NCBI GenBank assembly: GCA_038496445.1
Contig: JALMLS010000156.1
Location: 62,001-126,000 of the forward strand
Source of the DNA: Trichosphaerium sp. ATCC 40318
Taxonomy: Eukaryota > Discosea > Flabellinia > Trichosidae
Reading direction: 5' to 3'
DNA length: 64,000 nt
The position numbers and the translations under genes were made by a program. Positions 57,225 through 64,000 of this stretch are shown here, in pieces. Under the pieces are notes generated by a model, which was not told where the DNA came from, searched no databases, and saw only the letters and a list, made by a program, of their open reading frames with translations. The stretch's first letter is position 1. Each line of letters opens with the position of its first letter.

Positions 57225-58786
57225 TTACAAATGAGCTATAAACGCAACAATACTTATTAGCAAGAACGAGAGAGTCACTTGAATTCCCGCAGAGTTCGGA
57301 CTGTCTGATGGCGGATTATCAGGTGTTGGGGGTAAGGTAGTTGAATCAGTGGGTGCATCAGTGGCAGGTGCTATAGTGGATGGTTCTGAGAATGTAACTT
57401 TCTCAATTTCATACAGTTCTTGTGTTACAGAGAACAAATAAGCATTCAAGACATAAATGTCGTTCATTCGTGTTGCACATGTTGTAAGCCCACCCTCTAA
57501 AACGTATGTTAGCAATGTAGTTAACCTTAGCGTGACGTACGGACAGTAGAGTTGAATACGCCTGTAACTGAGATTGTTTGAAAATCGTCACTTGTTTCCA
57601 ACCGGTAAACAAAGTTGCTAGTTCCTACAGCAGCAATACCGCCTAGTAAATATTTTAGAATAGTTGCAATTATATTAAAAATGGTCTTGAGTATGCTTCT
57701 ATTTATTACCTGAAGCAGGATCATCACACAAGCCGTCGAAACCGGCAGGAGCATCCCCAATAAATTGAACGTTTGTGATATCAGATGTGTTAGTTAAGGA
57801 AACTCTATATAGTTCACCGGCAGGACGGAATAATGCGACCAACAAAACATCCCCAATAATGTGTATTCCATTAGGACCGATGTTTAATAAATTTGGACTA
57901 CCTAAATGAATGTCACGTGTTTGAAAAAACAAAGGATTTCTTTGCTTTACCTGCCCACTCAGGCCTGAAAATCGTAGTTACTTCTTTCGTTCCAGCTTCA
58001 ATTTTCCATATCTTAGAACCAAGGGAATCTGTTGCATAAATATCACCAGTAGATTCATGCACAACTGTATATCCGTTTAGAAAATGAGGTGCGAGTTTGT
58101 TGTTAAACACAAAAAAACGTGCCCAAATCGTTGCAAAATGGATGCTCATCGCTGCCTGTTAAATTGACTAGTGCCACAAAATCTCCTGTATCTAATTCCC
58201 ATTCGGCTATCTTTACCATACATTAGTGCGAACCAATAATTTAAAGTGAATACACGTACATACGAAGAGCCTGCTACATTTGGAAAACCTTGAAGTACGT
58301 CAAGGTACGAAACACAACCATATACTTTCTTTTCAAAATATTTAGCACAGTAGGTAGTGTTAGCACTTGGTGTACGTTGTTGCTTTCGCTTATGTCAAGA
58401 CCAAGAATTGCAATCCCAGGAAAACCAGGAATAGGCCCATACTCTGTAGTTGTTCTATAAACACCAATTTTTGTTAATTTTCTACAATGTTCTGACGAAT
58501 TCACTATTTCGTACCCATCATCTTGTACCATGTATAAAGTGGAGTTGGTGAGCGACGATATCAAGAAGTTTGAAGAGCTCGACTATACGTGATTAGATAA
58601 AAAAAAACGAAGACATGACGTTTTTTTAGTACCCAATCAATACCTTCAGGTGAAATGACTGTTCCCATTGCTGTAATCCTGGAAAAGTTTTAGTCTACGT
58701 CTAGTGTAGTTTTATTCGTACACTTGTGTATGAGCTAAATATACCAAAGCAATAAAACAAGCCAGGAAGAGATGTTGAGTTGCCAT
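57225..58786 (-). CDS. Probable GPI-anchored beta-propeller (SMP-30/strictosidine-synthase-like)
   Basis: Signal peptide at the start (MATQHLFLACFIALVYLA). The body is a propeller: TLYMVQDDGYEIVNSSEHCR, GFPGIAILGLDISES, WELDTGDFVALVNLTGSDEH, GYTVVHESTGDIYATDSLGS with KIWKIEAGTKEVTTIFRP, and NIGPNGIHIIGDVLLVALF. These blades are like those of SMP-30/strictosidine-synthase-type proteins. The C-terminus has a Thr/Pro/Ser/Asp-rich stalk and then a hydrophobic end (LSFLLISIVAFIAHL) with no charged tail, typical of GPI addition. About 440 residues. Ligand or substrate unknown. Confidence 0.68.
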
Positions 58787-59017
58787 CTTTGTTGGATAAT
58801 GCATGTCAAACTAATTCAAAAAAAAAAAGATGAAGAGGAATACTTTCCGAGGAAGGTTTTAAGAGTTTATAACGGTGAATGCTATTGTCAAAGAACCTTA
58901 TTGTCTTGATGATGAAAACCAACGTCAGCAAAACCTTACAGCGGATGAAATGGCGGACCGGGCAAACCTGTAGCATGCACTATTTGTAACGCTAAGAATT
59001 GTCCGAATCATTCAATT
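58787..59017. other. Spacer before the tandem repeat
   Basis: A short + frame (ACTICNAKNCPNH near 58975-59010) has four metal-ligand-like residues but is not supported as a gene. Confidence 0.25.
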
Positions 59018-60016
59018 CAGTTCAATTTCTATCATTACTTAGCTTTGTAGCTGACTTAACCAAATATCTAACTACGGAAATCTCAAGCTGAATTTGATCA
59101 GCCTGACATTATCTGAAACAAGGCTTAAGGCATTTTAATTTGCATTGTATCTATTGTGAGCGAACCAAAGTCTATTGAGGTCGTTAATCTATGCGAATGG
59201 TTGCCAAAAGGTAAACTAGGTAACGGAAAGTGCTTGTATATTCTATGGGTCACAACGAGTTGATGAGCCATGCTTACGAGTTTTCAACTGTGATCGCTGT
59301 TGTGGTGTGGAACCAGCTTGAAAGAGCTATGTAAGTATTGTGAATCTAAGAGGTACACGTTATGGCTCTTGCTAATGCATTAGAGTCCGCCAAAGAAAGG
59401 CAAACGCTATTTTGAACTGAAAGCGCGCCAAAAAGGTTACAATGGCATTGCAGTTATATGACTATGTCTTATATTACATACAAGCCTGTTTGAGAGCTAA
59501 AGTCAACAGAAAATCGCTAACGGTACGATCACGTTTTTTTGAAACCGAAAAGGCAGGTAACAGGTTCAAACCGTCACCAACGCTATGATTCATTTACATT
59601 ATAAAATTGAGGCACGTTTTGAGTGACAAGAGCTTGAGGGAAGCTACAACAGAGAGATCAACCTTTTTTCGGATCAGAACAACACAAAAACACCTTACTT
59701 TACATTAATAACATACCGCCAGTAAATAAAGCTTGATTACGCAAATTCTCGGTTCTTCGGATTCTTATTATTTTGTATTGACTTTCTATCCATTATAAAT
59801 ATAGACTAGTATCAAAATACGCGTAGAAGACACCACATGGGAACGCAGAAACCACTGTAAGTTGCATTAAACTATTTTTTCGAATTTCACATTTGTTTCT
59901 AACAAGCCACTCCCGATTTACTTCATAACTCCACATCTTAAAACCAAGCATCAAAATCCGGATATCTGGCTACCGATTGGACTTGATATGCTTATATTAC
60001 CGTGTACAGCACACTT
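59018..60016. repeat. Tandem duplication, copy A (period 999)
   Basis: Begins cagttcaatttctatcatta and ends at the start of copy B. Most of its last 650 bases are identical or nearly so to copy B. Contains Cys-rich coding-like pieces in different frames (FNLHCIYCERTK; LCKYCESKRYT; LRVFNCDRCCG), suggesting a decayed zinc-binding ORF. No inverted terminal repeats seen. Confidence 0.75.
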
Positions 60017-60990
60017 CAGTTCAATTTCTATCATTACTTAGCTTTGTAGCTGACTTAACCAAATATCTAACTACGGAAATCTACTTGGTTAAAAGCAAAA
60101 TGTATTTTTTGACAAGTGCTTAAGGCATTTTAATTTGCAACTATTGTGAGCGAACCAAAGTCTTTGAGGTGTTAATCTATGCGAATGGTGCCAAAAGGTA
60201 AACTAGGTAACGGAAAGTGCTTGTATATTCTATGGGTCACAACGAGTTGATGAGCCATGCTTACGAGTTTTCAACTGTGATCGCTGTTGTGGTGTGGAAC
60301 CAGCTTGAAAGAGCTATGTAAGATTGTGAATCTAAGAGGTCTCTTGCTAATGCATTAGAGTCCGCCAAAGAAAGGCAAACGCTATTTTGAACTGAAAGCG
60401 CGCCAAAAAGGTTACAATGGCATTGCAGTTATATGACTATGTCTTATATTACATACAAGCCTGTTTGAGAGCTAAAGTCAACAGAAAATCGCTAACGGTA
60501 CGATCACGTTTTTTTGAAACCGAAAAGGCAGGTAACAGGTTCAAACCGTCACCAACGCTATGATTCATTTACATTATAAAATTGAGGCACGTTTTGAGTG
60601 ACAAGAGCTTGAGGGAAGCTACAACAGAGAGATCAACCTTTTTTCGGATCAGAACAACACAAAAACACCTTACTTTACATTAATAACATACCGCCAGTAA
60701 ATAAAGCTTGATTACGCAAATTCTCGGTTCTTCGGATTCTTATTATTTTGTATTGACTTTCTATCCATTATAAATATAGACTAGTATCAAAATACGCGTA
60801 GAAGACACCACATGGGAACGCAGAAACCACTGTAAGTTGCATTAAACTATTTTTTCGAATTTCACATTTGTTTCTCAACAAGCCACTCCCGATTTACTTC
60901 ATAACTCCACATCTTAAAACCCAGCATCAAAATCCGTTTATCTACTACCGATTGGACTTGATATGCTTATATTACCGTGTACAGCACACT
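60017..60990. repeat. Tandem duplication, copy B
   Basis: Starts with the same cagttcaatttctatcatta. Compared with copy A it has a replaced stretch near 60083-60118 and a cluster of small deletions in 60120-60345 (for instance 11 bases lost after aagaggt). The replacing stretch (acttggttaaaagcaaaatg) recurs at about 61046 just beyond copy B. Confidence 0.75.
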
Positions 60991-61127
60991 GGACCGGTTT
61001 TCTCAAAAACCGTAGCAAACCACAATTTTTTTGCAACAAGAAATTACTTGGTTAAAAGCAAAATGTATTTTTTTACTAGTGGAAGCATAAGAATACTACA
61101 ACTATAATATCTATACTTCTGCTTGAC
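60991..61127. other. Spacer after repeat, carries third partial repeat piece
   Basis: Holds the piece acttggttaaaagcaaaatg found inside copy B; otherwise nothing. Confidence 0.5.
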
Positions 61128-61397
61128 ATGTCAAGACTACTCCGAGCAGTGCGAAAGTACGCTCGTAAAAAATATGATTCTCTCCTGGGCAGACCATTAG
61201 TGATTAAAGTCACGGTCACAGTCCCTAAAAGCATCCTGGTTCACACCAGACCAAACTACACCTACGCTCTGACTTGGGACCCACAGGTAGAAGACCTCTA
61301 CTACCCACCTACAGGCGTATCAAATATCATAATGATATCCAGCTATGACACAGATCTAGCAAAAATGGCATTCGAAGGCGGAAGCCCAAGAATGTGA
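61128..61397 (+). CDS. 89-residue ORF of unknown origin directly before an A/C tract
   Basis: Starts at an ATG (MSRLLRAVRKYARKKYDSLL), basic then beta-like (PLVIKVTVTVPKSILVHTRP; WDPQVEDLYYPPTGVSNIIM) and ends FEGGSPRM. It looks less AT-rich than its surroundings and has no intron. The stop codon is followed at once by a long A-rich tract, as in a retroposed copy or the end of a retroelement. I recognise no family. Confidence 0.4.
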   Translation: MSRLLRAVRKYARKKYDSLLGRPLVIKVTVTVPKSILVHTRPNYTYALTWDPQVEDLYYPPTGVSNIIMISSYDTDLAKMAFEGGSPRM

Positions 61398-61500
61398 AAA
61401 AAAAAAACAAACCAAAAAAAAAAAAAAAAAAAACCAAAAAAAAACCAAAAAAAAAACCAAAAAAAAAACAAAAAAAAAACCAAAAAAAACCCAAAAAAAT
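61396..61500. repeat. A/C-only low-complexity tract
   Basis: About 100 bases with only A and C after the first three: runs of 7-19 A separated by CC, C or CCC. Could be a degenerate poly(A) tail or a simple repeat; assembly errors are also likely here. Confidence 0.85.
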
Positions 61501-62845
61501 TTTGCTAGAAAATCCTTTACAACACCGAGCGTTTGTAGTACTAACCTTTAAATGATAGGTTCAACTGCTATCTATCTATATCTCCATTATGCCTCCATAT
61601 CAGAAGTGACAAGTGGTTTTTTTGGAGCGAAGCTGCGTGTGGAAGCTACTGATATCCTGTCAGCAACAAATGTAAACTTGAATAAAGTGTCCAAGTTCAA
61701 TATCGGTTTTCTTTATTTTCCTTTCTTTTGAACTTCTTACAAAGACCCAAACAACACTTTAACTGCCGCAGCTGCACTCAACACGACATACAAATTTGAT
61801 TATAATTACACTTGTGATGATAATATTCACTATTTTTTATATCAGTGGTTGCACCGTTATTTCTCGATTGCGTTCATTGAATGTTTCGAGAGTACAGTGT
61901 GCTTCGAGTTGTCCTGTGTCTCAATATATCTTTCGTACTATATGCACTATGATGTATCTTACTTTTATACAGGTATCTAACAATTAGATTCACGCGTTCT
62001 TGTTGATCTACAATACCAGATTGGAGGAGAGAATACGTCTCACTCAGCTTCAATCCCCTGGATCACGTAGCCAGAGACCCTTCTCATGTATTAAATTGGA
62101 GTTATTTCTTGTACATATACAACAAATTACATAAATCAATTGAAACATTCAATCAATCAACACAAAAACTTTTTGAATCGTAATCTGCCATTGTATAGAA
62201 CTGCTACTTGCTGATGTTGTTTTACGATACTACCGTACTTAAACAACTACCTCTCACTTATCAAACGCCAGTAAAATACTTATTTATACTGTCATTTTTT
62301 TGAAAAGAGACCAGTTTCTTAAAATGGAAATAGTCTTCAAATCCAGTTGTCACTTTCTCCGCTTTTGATTGGCAATGAAACAAACGTCTGAACAGCTTTA
62401 CATAGTCTCAACACATTAAAATACATCTACATACCTCACATGGAATAATTATGAGCGTAGTAGTTGCGGTATGGGTTTTTTCGCCTGAAAGCGTTTATTT
62501 CACTATAAAACGCTGTAAAACACGGGATAAAGCCTTGTTGGCTTCGCAATTGTGATTCTAATACTATCATCGATCTATTTCGCTGGTATTTGTCCCACTA
62601 ATGATAAATCAATTGTGAGTGCGTGCAAAAAGGTCAGAATGGACAAATACTCATTTGGGTACTAAGTAATTCAAAATCTTATTTCAAAATCAAGAAAAAA
62701 ATGTGTTTGCTTACCTTTACCTAGTACGACTCTGTCTGGTTGTATACTGGGAATAGGATCATCCATACATGGCTGCTTACCTTTCAACCGACATCATACT
62801 AAATTCACTTTTCCAAAGGTACACCAGAAAAAAGCGAGATTGCTT
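61501..62845. other. Gap with scattered exon-like fragments
   Basis: + strand pieces look protein-like: 61600-61685 (EVTSGFFGAKLRVEATDILS) and 61745-61980 (DPNNTLTAAAALNTTYKFDY). They may be exons of an extracellular gene or its remains; I could not link them. Confidence 0.25.
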
Positions 62846-62995
62846 ATTCTTTGCTGTTGAGAGGTTCTTTATTATGTTCAGTTGCAAACTGGGCTAACTT
62901 GATTAGTTCATCTTTGGCGTTGTTGCATCTAATTACCTTGTTACCTCTGGTATAGGTACTATTCAATATAAGGTTTGGTCTATCCATGAAAAGGG
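62846..62995 (-). CDS. Possible 49-residue ORF or exon
   Basis: Starts MDRPNLILNSTYTRGNKVIR and ends HNKEPLNSKE at TAA. Protein-like composition, but it overlaps an equally plausible + strand exon, so at most one is real. Confidence 0.22.
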
Positions 62996-63236
62996 AGGTA
63001 CATTACCATCAGGCACTCTTGTTCGTATTTACTACGTACGCACCCAAAATTCTCACTATGTACTTATTTTGTCACTATCCTCACCTTTTTCCTAGATGTT
63101 GATCGCTTTCAATGCCTTAGCAAGTTCATTAATGAGCGGTTTACAAGCAAGCCTTCATTTATTTGAAGCATCAGGAGAACTAGATGACAACTCGCCGCCT
63201 TATATTGCCATGATGGCTGCAAAAAAAACCGTTTAA
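62955..63236 (+). CDS. Possible last two exons of an unknown gene
   Basis: IGTIQYKVWSIHEKGGTLPS then LVRIYY, joined across a GTACGC...TAG intron to MLIAFNALASSLMSGLQASL and HLFEASGELDDNSPPYIAMM, ending at TAA. The frame closes in phase 0. No start or upstream exon found. Confidence 0.35.
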
Positions 63237-63429
63237 AAATGTACCAATAAATCCTGCTGTAATTTTCCCAACAACTCAAACACCCTTGCAAACAGATCTG
63301 TTTCTTGTATAGCTTTTTATTATTCATTACATTGAGGCTTTGTACTTTTATAAACCATTCACTAGCGATGGAAAAAACACTTTGCTTGAATTAAATTGAC
63401 TTGTTAAAAGTTAAGGGGTTCTACTGAGT
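63237..63429. other. Spacer
   Basis: No signal seen. Confidence 0.4.
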
Positions 63430-64000
63430 CTCAAGTCACTATATTCATATAGTAATAATAGTACCATCAGGAGCCCATTCCTGTACTTCTCCTTTGAAGA
63501 ATCCATCATTCACAACACCTGATGTACATAGCTGGCATTCTCATACCACTCTTTTACCATGCCATGCGGTCTAACGTCGAAGAATGTATGCTCGCTCTTC
63601 TTTTTACCATTTGTATGGTATTTTGTCTCGATGGCGCGACGCTTACCTTGCCACATGAACCTTTTAACAGAGCTAGTTGACCATCGAATACCAAGCTTTA
63701 CAAATACCTTCCCGTAAACCGCCTTTGAACAGACATTCTTCTCCAAGTTGTCCGTTCTCACACCACTGTTTATACTCTCCTTCTATTTCCCATTTTTATG
63801 ACATGTACGAGTATTCAACTGACCGCTCTCGTAAAACTGTTTGTGTTCGCGTTCCTCTTTATCATTTTCAAAAAAGATTGAACCTTTAATTGCCATTGTT
63901 GTGATATGTTTTGAACACACTGTTGCGCTTATTATTTTTACACGAGCATGCAGTACTTATTCTACCATTATCGTGCCATTTGTACCATACAGATTTGTTT
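63430..64000 (-). pseudogene. Decayed YwqK/MORN-variant repeat gene (runs off window)
   Basis: The minus strand shows several MORN-variant units in shifting frames: VWYKWHDNGRIS, KQFYESGQLNTRTCHKNG, YKQWCENGQLGEECLFKGGL, VKEWYENASYVHQ and GEVQEWAPDG. Stops and frameshifts separate them (for example a TAG right after KNGK and a TAG within the next unit). It is a third member of the family seen at 24847 and 38312, but broken. Sequencing error could explain some shifts; the number argues for decay. Confidence 0.6.

Noticed and set aside
59018-60990. LTR retrotransposon
   Set aside because: Repeats are directly adjacent with no internal region, no primer-binding site and no reverse transcriptase frame.

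Overview
The window is eukaryotic nuclear DNA. It is AT-rich and gene-dense, and nearly every gene is cut by short introns. Donors mostly read GTACGT, GTAAGT or GTGCGT, acceptors are T-rich and end in TAG, and I read most introns as about 36-170 bases. Where a protein family is recognisable, the reading frame closes across exons only if these introns are removed, and the standard genetic code then suffices. I cannot name the lineage. Genes for two kinds of GPCR, LamG and cadherin-like ectodomains, ELL, DeSI and prenylcysteine oxidase suggest a free-living unicellular eukaryote (a protist or unicellular holozoan/stramenopile-like organism); that is inference. All gene models were built by hand from the sequence, so exon edges may be off by a few bases.

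Layout. 1-11.7 kb: a partial F-box-like gene, an ELL-type transcription elongation factor, a PP2C phosphatase, an ankyrin protein, an SMAP-like ArfGAP, a small helical protein and an armadillo-like protein. 11.8-22.4 kb: a secreted glycoside hydrolase, a short-chain dehydrogenase, and (divergent from it) a very large receptor that joins LamG, cadherin-like and discoidin-like modules to a GABA-B-type seven-helix domain. 23-27.7 kb: an F-box/beta-propeller gene, a protein made of about 18 YwqK/MORN-variant repeats, and a tail-anchored protein. 28-34.7 kb: a prenylcysteine-oxidase-like gene and a long gene that fuses an FSP1/AIFM2-like flavoprotein to an NmrA-like domain. 35-46 kb: two membrane proteins, an F-box/YwqK gene, a JmjC gene and a DeSI peptidase gene whose start codons lie 24 bases apart, and a large unknown protein with both an N-myristoylation signal and a CaaX box.

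46-58.8 kb: a secreted beta-propeller, a cAMP-receptor-like GPCR, a small multi-pass membrane protein, an Arb2-like hydrolase, a HAD phosphatase and a probably GPI-anchored propeller. 58.8-64 kb is different in character: a roughly 1-kb tandem duplication, a small ORF followed directly by an A/C-only tract, scattered exon-like fragments and a decayed YwqK-repeat gene. It looks like repeat-rich, decaying DNA.

Recurring themes are cell-surface sensing (two GPCRs and several extracellular propeller or single-pass proteins), lipid anchoring and membrane traffic (ArfGAP, a dual-lipid candidate, prenylcysteine oxidase), and F-box adaptors with repeat domains. No operons, CRISPR arrays, rRNA genes or confident tRNAs were seen.
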